Below, piece after piece: positions 33,973 to 43,889 of a stretch of 64,000 bases of DNA (the first letter of the stretch is position 1; the number at the start of each line of letters is the position of its first letter). The stretch lies in assembly GCA_012517855.1 (NCBI GenBank), contig JAAYUD010000088.1, positions 1 through 64,000 of the forward strand. Direction: 5' to 3'. The position numbers were made by a program, and so were the translations under genes. Origin of the DNA: Bacteroidales bacterium (GTDB lineage: Bacteria; Bacteroidota; Bacteroidia; Bacteroidales; Bacteroidaceae). The notes under the pieces were generated by a model. The model was not told where the DNA came from, searched no databases, and worked only from the letters and a program-made list of their open reading frames with translations.

Positions 33973-35877
33973 ATGAGAAACAAATATCTATTAAGTATAG
34001 CATGTGCAACGACACTGCTACTTTCTTGTCAATCGAACAAAAGTTTCGAAGTCGTTGTTGCCGGCGGAGGAGCCAGCGGAACTTGTGCCGCCATACAAAG
34101 TGCCCGATTAGGCACCAAAACATTATTAGTAGAACGTACCGCATGGCTTGGAGGGATGCTCACATCGGCCGGTGTGAGTGCCGTTGACGGAGATTATCGT
34201 CTGCCAAGCGGATTATGGGGAGAGTTTCGTGATGCCTTAGCCAACCATTATGGTTCACTGGATGCCCTAAAGACCGGATGGGTAAGTAATGTACTCTTCG
34301 AACCGTCGGTGGGGAATGAGATATTCAACAAATGGACTGCTGCGGAGCCTCAGTTAAAATGCTATTTCAATACTTCTATCGAGGAAGTTGTAAGAACAAG
34401 CAATGGTTGGAAGCTCAAAATTAGACAGAAAGGCAAACGGCAAACAGTAAAAACTTCATATCTTATTGATGCAACCGAATTGGGAGACGTTGCTAAGGCG
34501 GCAGGGCTACCTTATCACGCCGGTATGGATAGTAATAAAGATACCGGAGAACCTCAAGCTCCGGACAAAGAGAATAACATCGTACAAGATCTAACTTATG
34601 CTATCACTGTCAAGAAGTTCGATACACCGCAACTTATAGCAAGGCCGAAAGACTATGACCCGTTGGAGTTCCGCAATTGTTGCACCTGTCAATACAATGA
34701 TTCGACTGCAAAAGGACATCTTTGGTCGCCCGAAATGATGTTGTCATACGGGCAATTGCCCAATGGCAAGTATATGCTCAATTGGTCTGAAAATGGTAAT
34801 GACTTTTATTTGAACGATATTGAATGTACTCAAGCTCAAAGAGACTCTCTTGAGAATGGTGCTAAGGCCAAAAGTATACGCTACCTTTATTTCTTGCAAC
34901 ACGAAGTGGGAATGACGAACTTAGGTTTAGCCGATGAATACCCCACTGCCGATCATTTTCCATTAATGCCTTATTATAGAGAAGGAAGACGATTCGAAGG
35001 CGTCGTGCGATTCACGCTAAACGACATCTCGGCTCCCTATTCGCAAGACAAGCCGTTATACCGTACAGCTATCGCAGTAGGCGATTATCCGGTAGACCAT
35101 CATCATCATGAGTACAAAGGTTCGGACATACCAACCATCAACTTTCCCATGATACCCTCTTATGGAATACCGCTTGGTGTAGTCATACCTCAAAAGGAAG
35201 ACCGCCTGTTGCTGGCAGAAAAAGCCGTTTCGGTAACAAACCTAGTGAATGGAACTACACGTTTACAACCGGTTGTCATGCAATTGGGACAGGTTGCAGC
35301 CGTTGTAGCATGCCTAGCGCTGAAACATCATTGCACTCCCAGAGAGGTTTCTGTTCACGAAGTACAAAACGTACTACTCGATAACGGCAACTACCTGCTC
35401 CCTTATCTTGACGTAGAAAAGACAGACCCGACATTCAAATCCCTTCAACGTATCGGAGTAATGGGCATTTTGCATGGCATAGGGAAACATATAGATTGGT
35501 CCAACGAAACATGGATCAATGCCGACAGTCTATTATACAGCAATGAGCTAGAAGGATTGGCAAGTGTATATCCTACGTGGAAAGCAATGCAAAATCATAC
35601 AGCAGTCACACTAAAAGCGTTAACCGACATTATAACAGAAATTGGAGAACAGAATCATCTTTCTCTGTCCTCAAGTCAAACCGTAGATCAACAAGTTAAC
35701 GATATTTACCAACGCTTCAAACTTGGCAATCCCGAATACGAACAACCCGTTACCCGCAAACAGGCAGCAGTAGTGATAGATCAACTTTTGCATCCGTTTG
35801 AAACAATAGATGTCAATCTATACGGAAAGTTTTCTGCTTCCACTGCAAAAAAGATATATACTCAGAAATTCCATTAA
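33973..35877 (+). CDS. FAD-dependent oxidoreductase lipoprotein (FAD_oxidored family)
   Basis: 634 residues from the Met at 33973. The open frame runs 30 residues upstream inside the helicase gene, but MRNKYLLSIACATTLLLSC is a lipoprotein signal with lipidated Cys19. FAD-binding VVVAGGGASGTCAAIQSARLG (about 27-47) and LVERTAWLGGMLTSAG match PF12831. Further blocks include YLIDATELGDVAKAAGLPY, YGIPLGVVIPQ and VNGTTRLQPVVMQLGQVAAV. The C-terminal 120 residues form an added domain. Similar proteins occur with polysaccharide-utilisation genes, sometimes fused to xanthan-lyase domains; no such partner is next to it. The reaction is unknown. Confidence 0.87.
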   Translation: MRNKYLLSIACATTLLLSCQSNKSFEVVVAGGGASGTCAAIQSARLGTKTLLVERTAWLGGMLTSAGVSAVDGDYRLPSGLWGEFRDALANHYGSLDALKTGWVSNVLFEPSVGNEIFNKWTAAEPQLKCYFNTSIEEVVRTSNGWKLKIRQKGKRQTVKTSYLIDATELGDVAKAAGLPYHAGMDSNKDTGEPQAPDKENNIVQDLTYAITVKKFDTPQLIARPKDYDPLEFRNCCTCQYNDSTAKGHLWSPEMMLSYGQLPNGKYMLNWSENGNDFYLNDIECTQAQRDSLENGAKAKSIRYLYFLQHEVGMTNLGLADEYPTADHFPLMPYYREGRRFEGVVRFTLNDISAPYSQDKPLYRTAIAVGDYPVDHHHHEYKGSDIPTINFPMIPSYGIPLGVVIPQKEDRLLLAEKAVSVTNLVNGTTRLQPVVMQLGQVAAVVACLALKHHCTPREVSVHEVQNVLLDNGNYLLPYLDVEKTDPTFKSLQRIGVMGILHGIGKHIDWSNETWINADSLLYSNELEGLASVYPTWKAMQNHTAVTLKALTDIITEIGEQNHLSLSSSQTVDQQVNDIYQRFKLGNPEYEQPVTRKQAAVVIDQLLHPFETIDVNLYGKFSASTAKKIYTQKFH

Positions 35878-35973
35878 CTCAATAAGCAATAACAGTAGAG
35901 GGCACTTACACTTTTTTTAAAAACTTAGGCTCAATTATCTTACCTTTACAGCACGATGATTATTCTTTTTGTG

Positions 35974-35981
35974 TAACTTTG
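35974..35981 (+). promoter_or_regulatory. -7 element before the thioredoxin-like gene
   Basis: TAACTTTG, 37 bases before the ATG at 36018; no -33 box recognised. Confidence 0.5.
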
Positions 35982-36017
35982 CCACTTCTCAAACAACCGA
36001 TATAAACATTAATTACA

Positions 36018-36497
36018 ATGAAAAAAGTTATTTTATTTTTTATGCTGCTCCTGTCTGTTGCAGGTATTGATGCTCAGTCACTCAAAGTAGCTCCGAGTTT
36101 TACGATGAATACTCCAGACGGTAAAAGCATTGTCCTTGCCGATTATGTCAAAGGTCACAAAGCAGTGCTTATCGACTTCTGGGCATCGTGGTGTGTACCA
36201 TGCCGCAAAGAAGGGAAAAATGTAAAAGCTATCTATGCCGATTATCACAGCAAAGGATTTGAAGTCCTCAGCGTTTCGATGGATAATGATGCTGCCAAAT
36301 GGAAAAAGGCAATTGAAGAAGAAAGCTACCCTTGGGCACAAGTTTCTGACCTGAAAGCATTCAAGTCGCCCATCTGCAAACAGTATAGTATCATGGCTGT
36401 ACCCTGCCTTTACCTAGTCGATGAGAACTTAAATGTCATAGCAATCAATCTACGAGGTGAAGCTCTACGCAATAAGATTGCAGAGATCTGCAAATAG
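36018..36497 (+). CDS. TlpA-family thiol-disulfide oxidoreductase, exported
   Basis: 159 residues. Signal peptide MKKVILFFMLLLSVAGIDA, cleaved before Gln20; thioredoxin/AhpC-TSA fold with the redox pair in FWASWCVPCRKEG (Cys59, Cys62) and the cis-Pro region in YSIMAVPCLYLVD. The extra Cys in AVPCLYL next to the cis-Pro is unusual. It probably acts in the periplasm as a disulfide reductase for cytochrome maturation or other exported thiols. It has its own -7 box and terminator, so it is a single-gene unit. Confidence 0.9.
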   Translation: MKKVILFFMLLLSVAGIDAQSLKVAPSFTMNTPDGKSIVLADYVKGHKAVLIDFWASWCVPCRKEGKNVKAIYADYHSKGFEVLSVSMDNDAAKWKKAIEEESYPWAQVSDLKAFKSPICKQYSIMAVPCLYLVDENLNVIAINLRGEALRNKIAEICK

Positions 36498-36513
36498 CTG
36501 ATATATAATTCAT

Positions 36514-36568
36514 ATAAAAGAAAGCTGATTGATATTTCAAAATATTGATCAGTTTTCTTTTATTATTT
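36514..36568 (+). terminator. terminator after the TlpA-like gene
   Basis: A 22-bp stem with several G-U pairs (from 36514, closing at 36563), starting ATAAAAGAAAGCTGATTG and followed by TATTTA, 17 bases past the stop. Confidence 0.7.
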
Positions 36569-36627
36569 ACCTCTGCTCGAAATAAGAAAAGTGGCTCATT
36601 GGTAGAATCTAGGAGGTAGATGTAAGA

Positions 36628-36832
36628 GTGATTGCCGAAAATGTAAATCGGCCGCTCAGCTATCTGTAGAGGCCCGTTTAGAATCGTTCTAAATAAACCC
36701 CTACTGGAAATAACGTTCCTACAATATGCTCTGGGGCCGATTTTTGGACCTCTTTCCGCTGGCGTTGTATACGGTGCATCGTTAACCCGCTGTGTGGTAG
36801 CGCGTAATGGTGTCATACGGAAGTGACAAAGG
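36628..36832 (+). repeat. interspersed repeat module R1, copy 2
   Basis: Matches 5598-5804 and 47762-47965 in block order (CTCAGCTATCTGTAG, CGTTCTAAATAA, CGCTGGCGTTGTATACGGTG, AATGGTGTCATACGG, TGACAAAGG). First module of the most complete composite island, 36628-37490. The minus-strand frame across it (MTPLRATTQRVNDAPYTTPA) parallels the frame in copy 1. Confidence 0.8.
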
Positions 36833-36990
36833 TTGAAAATATAATTGTTGTGCAGGAACAAGATTCCATAAACAACAACGTAAATGTTGTCTTATTTCTA
36901 CATAAATAGTTTGACTATTCACCCTATTGATACAGAAACAAACGATGATACAATGCTTTGCATGCAATCTCTTTTCCGAACATATTTCAA

Positions 36991-37315
36991 AGTGAACATC
37001 CCCCAATATTCTGATACTTTCTTATCCCAACCTAAGCCACAGACCTTGTAGGACACTCTTTCCGTTATTGTTTTACCGCACAAATATAACTCGAATCAGA
37101 ATAAGGCATGAATATACCGCACGTAAATCATTGATAGACAGCGAGAAATTCATAAGGACGAAAATAAATGTTTCTAGTTACAAACTTTAAGTTTCGTCCT
37201 TATGAATTTTTATTTTCGTCCTTATCATTTTTCGGAAACAAAGTGTCGATTTCGCGCATCTGAAAGTATCACCTCGATATGGTTAAAATAGTATCAGTAT
37301 TGTTCCCGATAAATC
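36991..37315 (+). repeat. interspersed repeat module R2, copy 2, with long hairpin
   Basis: Shares ATATTCTGATACTTTCTTAT at the left and GTATCAGTATTG at the right with copy 1. Hairpin arms 37149-37163 and 37192-37206 (TTCATAAGGACGAAA; 15 bp perfect). The third arm is TTTTCGTCCTTATCATTT at 37213-37230. The loop sequences differ from copy 1 while the arms are kept. Confidence 0.8.
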
Positions 37316-37360
37316 GGTTTTTGTCTTTATCCTTCCAAAACGTCGTATGTTCCTAAAAAT

Positions 37361-37424
37361 GTTGTCGTATGTTAGTTTTTTCGAAAACTTAAGGACGTCA
37401 CCGAAAAAACTAACATACGACAAC
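37361..37424 (+). repeat. interspersed repeat module R3, copy 2
   Basis: Perfect 23-bp inverted repeat, 37361-37383 with 37402-37424 (GTTGTCGTATGTTAGTTTTT plus TCG); loop 18 bases. A fragment of module R4 (GTATGTCGCAACCATAACTA) follows at 37463-37484 before the susD-linked tlpA gene ends. Confidence 0.85.
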
Positions 37425-37506
37425 GACGACTATGGTCTTATTTCACCTTGCAAAAAACAGACGTATGTCGCAACCATAACTAATAATTGATTTATTTCTA
37501 ATTTTT

Positions 37507-38853
37507 CTATTTGATATGTTTATCGATAAATTCGTAAATATCCTTCTCTGAGGGACGAATGGAATTGATCGTGATAATTTTCCCAGTTTTGTCGAACATC
37601 ATAAAGCGTGGAATACCATCTATATTATATAAGGTACCCAGTTTCGAATTTTTGTCGGTTGCGATATATTGTGTCCATTTTGGCTTATCTTTAGTTATCA
37701 TCGTTTTCCAAGATTGAATGTTGTTGTCGACTGATACACTGACAAAATGAATCTTTGGATTCTTCTTGTAGTGAGTGACCAACTTTGCCATGTATGGAAT
37801 TTCCTGCCGACAAGGGCCACACCAAGTCGCCCAAATATCCATAAATACCACTTTACCTTTTAAATCGGATAAGCGAACTTTCTTTCCTGCTATAGTATAC
37901 ATATCGAAGTCGGGAGCTGTATGACCCTCAGCAAATGCTTTCATCTTCTGATAGACGGGTGTTAGCTCATTATATGCTTTATCGTTAAGCAACTCCTTAC
38001 ATAGAACATATGCTTTATCGACATTGGCATCAGGGCCATCTGAGAAATAAAATTTGGCAATGTCGTATGCCAAGTCGTTAGTTGTCGATTTATCCGTCAC
38101 TTTTTCCTTAATAATCTGTAGCATCGGATAGGTGAGCTGGTAGTTATCACCTTTATTACATGACGCTTTCCAATAGAGATATCTCATCGATTTTCCGTTT
38201 CTAAGATTTGCTCTATTGTCCAAATTGATACTTTCCATAAATGTATTATAGTCAGCATCACTATCGAATGCCTTTTTAGAATACATAAATACGTCCATAT
38301 AGTTCATTCTGCCCATATCGTAAAATTGTTCCAAGTGTTTGACTTCGTATGTCTTGAAGCCTTCACTCTTTTCTTTTTTCAATAGGTTGATTAATGAATC
38401 CTTAGCAACAAGTAAAGCCTTATCGAAATCCCTAAAATTGGCGAATTTAGAAGGGTTACTATAGTTCTCGAATACATTGTCTACTTTTTCTGAAAAGTCG
38501 TATGTCGATTCTAAGTCTCCTGTAACATCATAAGACGTGGGTTTGTTCATATCAACCTTAAAATCAGTGGATGTACCATTTTCTAAAAAGACTTTGCCCA
38601 TAAAATGTGTTTTAGGAACTGAAATGAGATAATAATCGGCAGTCGTAAGTTGCTTAAAATAATCGAAACTTCCATCGGCTTTTAAAAATATGGTATCAGC
38701 ACGTTGCTCTTCGCTATCCATTTGCGAGAGCAGTATGAATTTAGATGAAGAGTTGAATACTTTTCCTTTCAATCTTGCCGGTGTATTCGCAGCAAAATCA
38801 GCATTGCTTACAAGTAAAGCTGCTATCGTTACAATTGTTGTGATTGTTTTCAT
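37507..38853 (-). CDS. TlpA-family thioredoxin-like protein with N-terminal DUF4369-type domain
   Basis: 448 residues with a signal peptide (MKTITTIVTIAALLVSNADFA). Residues 28-130 resemble DUF4369 (ARLKGKVFNSSSKFILLSQMD; beta-rich, start of many Bacteroidetes thioredoxin-like proteins). A helical middle region follows, then a C-terminal TlpA domain with VVFMDIWATWCGPCRQEIPYM (CGPC redox pair near 345) and a cis-Pro in NIDGIPRFMMFD. Periplasmic disulfide reductase is the likely activity. Last gene of the SusC-SusD-TlpA run, 19 bp after SusD, so its thiol target is probably tied to that uptake system. Confidence 0.88.
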   Translation of the reverse strand: MKTITTIVTIAALLVSNADFAANTPARLKGKVFNSSSKFILLSQMDSEEQRADTIFLKADGSFDYFKQLTTADYYLISVPKTHFMGKVFLENGTSTDFKVDMNKPTSYDVTGDLESTYDFSEKVDNVFENYSNPSKFANFRDFDKALLVAKDSLINLLKKEKSEGFKTYEVKHLEQFYDMGRMNYMDVFMYSKKAFDSDADYNTFMESINLDNRANLRNGKSMRYLYWKASCNKGDNYQLTYPMLQIIKEKVTDKSTTNDLAYDIAKFYFSDGPDANVDKAYVLCKELLNDKAYNELTPVYQKMKAFAEGHTAPDFDMYTIAGKKVRLSDLKGKVVFMDIWATWCGPCRQEIPYMAKLVTHYKKNPKIHFVSVSVDNNIQSWKTMITKDKPKWTQYIATDKNSKLGTLYNIDGIPRFMMFDKTGKIITINSIRPSEKDIYEFIDKHIK

Positions 38854-38872
38854 AACCTTTTTGTTTTTATAT

Positions 38873-40273
38873 TTAGTAATTTTGAGTCAAAGAGACATTA
38901 TGTTGCGTTGCATTAAGCGGAAAGGGGAAAATCCACAAAGGGGAGTCGGATTTAATACTGAAAGTTCCGATACCAGGAATATCTCGAATAATTGTTTTCT
39001 TGTAATTATCTTCTGTATTCCAACGTTTACAATCGAAAAAGTTTTCGTATGTTCCGATACATTCGATCCATTTAGCTTTTTGTAATAGCAACATGGCCTC
39101 TGATTCATTATCAGCGATGAGGCTAGTATAGTGATCACTATCAATTCGATACCTACGAACTTGGTTTACCAAATCCAATCCTTTTTGGTATTCTCCAGTT
39201 CTGATATAACATTCAGCCGCAGTGTAATACATCCGTTCAGCAGTAATGCCCCAACAATTCAGGTTAGTATTTGACGACCGATATTCAAGAGCACCGTTTA
39301 CTCCTCCGTCAAGCTCACCATAAGTTGCATTCCACGCTTCTTCGCCTTCCATCTTACTACCTTCAGTATAAGCATAGTTCTTGACAAAGTCGCCTTCTTC
39401 GAATTTGTCAACAGTTTCAAGTGAGATGATTTCTTGGTAGGGAGCTGTATAACCACACATATATAGCAGATTATTGGCACTGGTTCTTAATAGACTCCAG
39501 TCAAAGGAAGTAGTAATAACAGAACGATCTTCAATCGTATCATTGTATTTTAGTGCGTTCAAAGCGTATGGTAAGGCATCGGAATAGCGTTTCATTTGCA
39601 TCAAGACTTTTGCTCGTACGGCATTGCCCCAAGCTTTACCGGCACGAAGTACAGATGTAGGTTTGTCGGGTAATGCATTGATATATTTGTCATCGCAATC
39701 AAGCAAAATGTTTTTATAGACTTCGGCAAGAGAAACTTTCTCTTTATTGGCCGAAATATCATAGTCTGTCACATACGGAATGCCTCCCTTATTGGTAGCA
39801 GTACTTTCATCGTATTGTGCAGCATACATATTTATTAAGAGCCAATGCAGATAAGCTCTCATTATATGTGCCTCGGCAGAAAGTTGGGCTTTTTCGGTTT
39901 CGGCACCTTCTATAGATCCAAGTTTACCAATGATGACGTTCATGTAATAGATATACTTATAAGAATTAGTGTAGCGTATATCTGATGAAGTAAGCGCCTT
40001 TCTATCAGTTTGTTCGTTATATGTGAGCCAAGCACATTGCAATGTATTTGTACGAGTTGTTAGTAATTTGACGTTATCACCCAGTGTATAACATTCGTTG
40101 CAGATACATCCCAGTGAATAGATTGGTGTCCCTAAATCATAGTTCTGATTCAGCAATGTTTCTATATCACTGATATTATCGAGTACTGTTTCTCCTTTAG
40201 GTGTGATGTTGAGGCTGTTGTTGCAGGCACTCAAACACGATAAGAAAAATATAGCATATATTATCTTTTTCAT
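38873..40273 (-). CDS. SusD/RagB-family outer-membrane lipoprotein
   Basis: 466 residues. Lipoprotein signal MKKIIYAIFFLSCLSAC with lipidated Cys17. The SusD-like N-terminal domain has ALTSSDIRYTNSYKYIYYMNVIIGKL and AEAHIMRAYLHWLLINMYA (typical AqAkaLRAyaYfdLvryYG block); the C-terminal RagB/SusD part has WGITAERMYYTAAECYIRTGEYQKGLDLVNQVRRYRI and the LLQKAKWIECIGTYENFFDCKRW end. It is the surface lid of the adjacent SusC transporter, gap 11 bp. The substrate is unknown; there is no glycosidase or protease next to it. Confidence 0.93.
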   Translation of the reverse strand: MKKIIYAIFFLSCLSACNNSLNITPKGETVLDNISDIETLLNQNYDLGTPIYSLGCICNECYTLGDNVKLLTTRTNTLQCAWLTYNEQTDRKALTSSDIRYTNSYKYIYYMNVIIGKLGSIEGAETEKAQLSAEAHIMRAYLHWLLINMYAAQYDESTATNKGGIPYVTDYDISANKEKVSLAEVYKNILLDCDDKYINALPDKPTSVLRAGKAWGNAVRAKVLMQMKRYSDALPYALNALKYNDTIEDRSVITTSFDWSLLRTSANNLLYMCGYTAPYQEIISLETVDKFEEGDFVKNYAYTEGSKMEGEEAWNATYGELDGGVNGALEYRSSNTNLNCWGITAERMYYTAAECYIRTGEYQKGLDLVNQVRRYRIDSDHYTSLIADNESEAMLLLQKAKWIECIGTYENFFDCKRWNTEDNYKKTIIRDIPGIGTFSIKSDSPLWIFPFPLNATQHNVSLTQNY

Positions 40274-40284
40274 ATTCCTTACTA

Positions 40285-43200
40285 TTAAAAATTAACGCTG
40301 AGACTCATAGTATAACTTTTGGGTGTTTTATTCAATGTCGTTCCTGTATAGGGATTTACCGCTTCTGGATCTACACCTGCACTATTTCTTACCCAAGTAA
40401 CTATATTGTTCATCTGTACTCTCAAACGAATATTCTCTACGCCAAGCTTTTGACAGAATGAAGCAGGAAAATTATAACCTAATACAATATTGCGTAGCTT
40501 CATATAGTCAGCATGCACAACTAGACGATCCATATACGCCAATTCGCTACTCGACAGCAACATATTATTGGCAGCATAACCGTTTGCCAGATAAGCATTT
40601 TTATTCGATGAATTCCAATAGTTCAGATAGCTGACGTTTTCGGATCCGCTAAATCCAGTAAAAGAGCCGCTATGTGACCATTCTTCAGCATTAGCACGCA
40701 TAAAGTGACCTCCATAATAAGAAAGCATAGCTGACAAAGAAAAACCTTTATAAGTTATTTGTGGTGTTAGGCTGAATGTATATTTCGGGTCAAGAGCACC
40801 AGAGAAAATGACATCAGCAGGTTCAAATTCGTTATCGTAAATGGATGTTGTGCGTAATGTTCCGTCGGCTTTTTTCCATTGTACTTGTTGGTCTCCGTTT
40901 TCATCTGTCGTGAGACCTCCGTAGGCTACTGAATAAAGAGAATTGACAGGATGCCCTTTGTGTAAGGTAGTCAGATTGGAATAGCCTGCATCATCGATGT
41001 GATCAATAGCCACCACCTTATTTTCATTGTAAGCGAATCCGGCTAAAACACTTATGCCTAAACAATTACTTTTAGGTTGCATAAGTATAGCGTCCAATTG
41101 AAGTTCTAATCCTTTGTTTACCGCTTTTCCATTATTGATATTCAGTGAAACCCATCCTCTTGTAGGGTCTATATCTGTTAGTGTCAGTAAATCGGAACTG
41201 CGTTTATAATACCAGTCAATCGAGCCATTTAAGCGACTATTAAATATAGAGTAGTCGACACCTATATTCCAAGAAGCGGTTTTCTCCCAACGCAAATGGT
41301 CATTTGGAGGTGTATTGACTGTTCCGACTTTATCACCTGTGACGTAGTTTGTCGATATGGAAGCTGTTAGAAAAGAAGATACAGAGGAATCAATATTGCC
41401 GGTCAAACCATAACTCGCACGGAGCTTAAGGACATCAATCCAGTTTTGTAATTTCATAAATTTTTCATTCTGTATATTCCAGCTCAATCCGGCAGACCAT
41501 AATGGACGACCACGAAACTTTGGGTCAGCGCCGAACAAATCTGTTTTATCGACACGGTAAGACAAAGATGCACTGTAACGGCTATCGTAAGTGTAGTTGC
41601 CAGTAAAATAATATGAATGAAAACGATGTAATACTTCTTTCGTATAAAAATCATCATCGAATTGTGAACCAGTAGGAGAGTAAAGAGTTCCTAAATCAGA
41701 TGATTGCAAGTTACGCATCAAGTCGAAATTGACTTTAGTATTACTGTTTGTTTGAGTACGATCATCATATCCCAATAAGTCACTTCCTACATTTCGGACT
41801 AAAGTTTGTCTATATTCTAGCCCTGCAGCTATTTCAACAGCATGCTTTTTGGCAAAGATTTTTTCATAGTTGGCTTGCAAACGAAAGGTATAATAAGAAC
41901 CTTCCGAAGTTTTAAGATTCAGCAAACCTCCTTCGGGAAAATAATGAATTTTTTGACTTGAAAAAAGATTGTACGTATTGCGCATATCATAAGAGTCCGG
42001 CTCATAGTAAGTTTCACCTTTCGTGTAGTTGTCTTCATATTGAAACTGACCGCTCAAATTTAGTTCGGGCAATATATTAATATTAGCATGAACAAAAGTA
42101 CGGATATTTGTAGTACGCATTTTGTTGAAATTCATTTTCGACTCTGTCACAAGGTTATAGTCTTCCGATTTTAGTCCGAGTGATGTATCCTGTAGTGCAG
42201 GATTATTCAATCCAACCATTGCTCTCATCGCTTTGAGCGAACCATCATCATTATACATCGTTAAATAAGGCTGAAAAGCATTTTGTGCAGAATAGCCGTA
42301 CATATCTGCGTGTTGCTTGCTTCTTTCACTATTCAAATTAAGCCCTAAAGCAAAATTTAACCATTTCGTGACGGTCAGGTCGCCTCTATAACTCAAGACC
42401 AACGTTTTGTCATATTGCCGTTTATTGCCTGTATTATCGTTCTTGTAATCTATAGCAATGCTAGAACTCAAATAACGCCCTTTGGTGCGAAGAGCAAGAT
42501 TATATTGTTGCACTACTTTATTGCATAACATAAGGTTGCGCCATTCTTTGCGGTAATCTTTTCGTCGCCAAGTATCCATCTGTGCTTTGTAGTCATCATC
42601 TGTAACCGTGCCGAGGTAATGGTTCATCATCAACTGCATGGCAGGACTGAACAGCTCCCCATACAAAGCATACATTCCTTCAAGAGTCGATTTTCCGACT
42701 TCGTTATTCATAATATAGTCGAAGTTGTATTTTTCCAAGTTTAATACTTGCGAAGAATTCAGCCAATGATAATTGTCAAAATTCTGGCATTCACTAATAT
42801 CAAGATCCGCATTAAAACTGACTGATAATTTTTCAGAGACAGCTTTCTTAGAGACTACAACAATAACACCGTTTGAGGCACGCGCCCCATAGATAGAAGC
42901 AGCTGCTGCATCCTTTAATATTGTGATGCTCTCAATTTCGTAGGGATTGATACTCTCGATACCTCCTTCGATAGGGAGACCATCAACAACGACAAGTGGG
43001 TTTGTTTTTGCTTGAAAGGAACCAATACCACGAATAGTCAAAGTCGATTCGCCGTCACCGTTCTTACCATTTTTATAGCTTACCAAACCAGGTACCTTAC
43101 CTTCAAGGTTACTGACAATATTCGTTGTATAACGTTCTTCCATATCTTTGGAAGTAATCTTTTGGTAAGCACCTGTAGCATTTTCTTTCTTCAAGGTCTG

Positions 43201-43833
43201 ATAACCAGTAACAACAACTTCTTTAAGCAGATGTTGGCTCTCTTCCAAAATAACATGAAAGATACTCTTGCTCCGCACATCTATCGTTTTTGTTTCCATT
43301 CCAATATACGATATATCTAGCAGATCTGTTCCTAAAGGGATATCCAAAATAAAATTACCATTTGCATCAGTAAGCGTACCGATTCCTTCTCCAGCAATCC
43401 TCACCGTTGCGCCAATCAATGGCTCATTATGATTATCCTGCACATTACCAGTAATATGGCGAGTTTTTCCTTTTCCGCTTCGTTGAAATTGCTGGGCTAA
43501 AGAGACGCTGATAAACTTCCCCTTCACTGTATATTTCAAAGGAGTGTTTCTCAGAACCATTTGCAATACTTTACCGACCGGTTGTTTTTTGGCAGAAATA
43601 TTAACTTTATAACTCTGCACTTCGTCATAGGTAAATAAAATTTTGAAGCCTGATGCCTTTTCTACTTTCTTCAAGGCGTTGGCAAGTGATTCGTTGTCAC
43701 ATTCTACAGAAATTTTCTTTTCTATAGATTGAGCAAAGGTAGGAACTGTCCACAGTACCATGAGTACTGCTGCGATTGTCATGCAAAAAGAATAGGTCCA
43801 CAAATTTCGTCGTTTGTCATTAAAGGTTCTCAT
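40285..43833 (-). CDS. SusC/RagA-family TonB-dependent transporter with STN signalling domain
   Basis: 1182 residues. Signal/anchor near 15-35, then a secretin/TonB N-terminal (STN) domain at about 40-110 (VECDNESLANALKKVEKASGFKILFTYDEV), a carboxypeptidase-regulatory-like domain (HITGNVQDNHNEPLIGATVRIAG, about 127-205), a TonB-dependent plug (LVSYKNG ... TLTIRGIGSF ... ESITILKDAAAASIYGARASNGVIVV) and a beta-barrel ending MSLSVNF. The STN domain is the part that signals to FecR-type anti-sigma factors, and the FecR and ECF sigma genes lie directly upstream, so the transporter likely senses its substrate and controls its own transcription. Confidence 0.95.
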   Translation of the reverse strand: MRTFNDKRRNLWTYSFCMTIAAVLMVLWTVPTFAQSIEKKISVECDNESLANALKKVEKASGFKILFTYDEVQSYKVNISAKKQPVGKVLQMVLRNTPLKYTVKGKFISVSLAQQFQRSGKGKTRHITGNVQDNHNEPLIGATVRIAGEGIGTLTDANGNFILDIPLGTDLLDISYIGMETKTIDVRSKSIFHVILEESQHLLKEVVVTGYQTLKKENATGAYQKITSKDMEERYTTNIVSNLEGKVPGLVSYKNGKNGDGESTLTIRGIGSFQAKTNPLVVVDGLPIEGGIESINPYEIESITILKDAAAASIYGARASNGVIVVVSKKAVSEKLSVSFNADLDISECQNFDNYHWLNSSQVLNLEKYNFDYIMNNEVGKSTLEGMYALYGELFSPAMQLMMNHYLGTVTDDDYKAQMDTWRRKDYRKEWRNLMLCNKVVQQYNLALRTKGRYLSSSIAIDYKNDNTGNKRQYDKTLVLSYRGDLTVTKWLNFALGLNLNSERSKQHADMYGYSAQNAFQPYLTMYNDDGSLKAMRAMVGLNNPALQDTSLGLKSEDYNLVTESKMNFNKMRTTNIRTFVHANINILPELNLSGQFQYEDNYTKGETYYEPDSYDMRNTYNLFSSQKIHYFPEGGLLNLKTSEGSYYTFRLQANYEKIFAKKHAVEIAAGLEYRQTLVRNVGSDLLGYDDRTQTNSNTKVNFDLMRNLQSSDLGTLYSPTGSQFDDDFYTKEVLHRFHSYYFTGNYTYDSRYSASLSYRVDKTDLFGADPKFRGRPLWSAGLSWNIQNEKFMKLQNWIDVLKLRASYGLTGNIDSSVSSFLTASISTNYVTGDKVGTVNTPPNDHLRWEKTASWNIGVDYSIFNSRLNGSIDWYYKRSSDLLTLTDIDPTRGWVSLNINNGKAVNKGLELQLDAILMQPKSNCLGISVLAGFAYNENKVVAIDHIDDAGYSNLTTLHKGHPVNSLYSVAYGGLTTDENGDQQVQWKKADGTLRTTSIYDNEFEPADVIFSGALDPKYTFSLTPQITYKGFSLSAMLSYYGGHFMRANAEEWSHSGSFTGFSGSENVSYLNYWNSSNKNAYLANGYAANNMLLSSSELAYMDRLVVHADYMKLRNIVLGYNFPASFCQKLGVENIRLRVQMNNIVTWVRNSAGVDPEAVNPYTGTTLNKTPKSYTMSLSVNF

Positions 43834-43889
43834 AAATAATGCTTTGGGTTTTTACGATTATTTATAAGATAAACGACCAAGTCTAGAAT

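Noticed and set aside
36445-36861. 138-residue minus-strand open frame overlapping the end of the TlpA-like gene
   Set aside because: It runs through the TlpA terminator hairpin and module R1, has no family features, and reads antisense into a clear gene.
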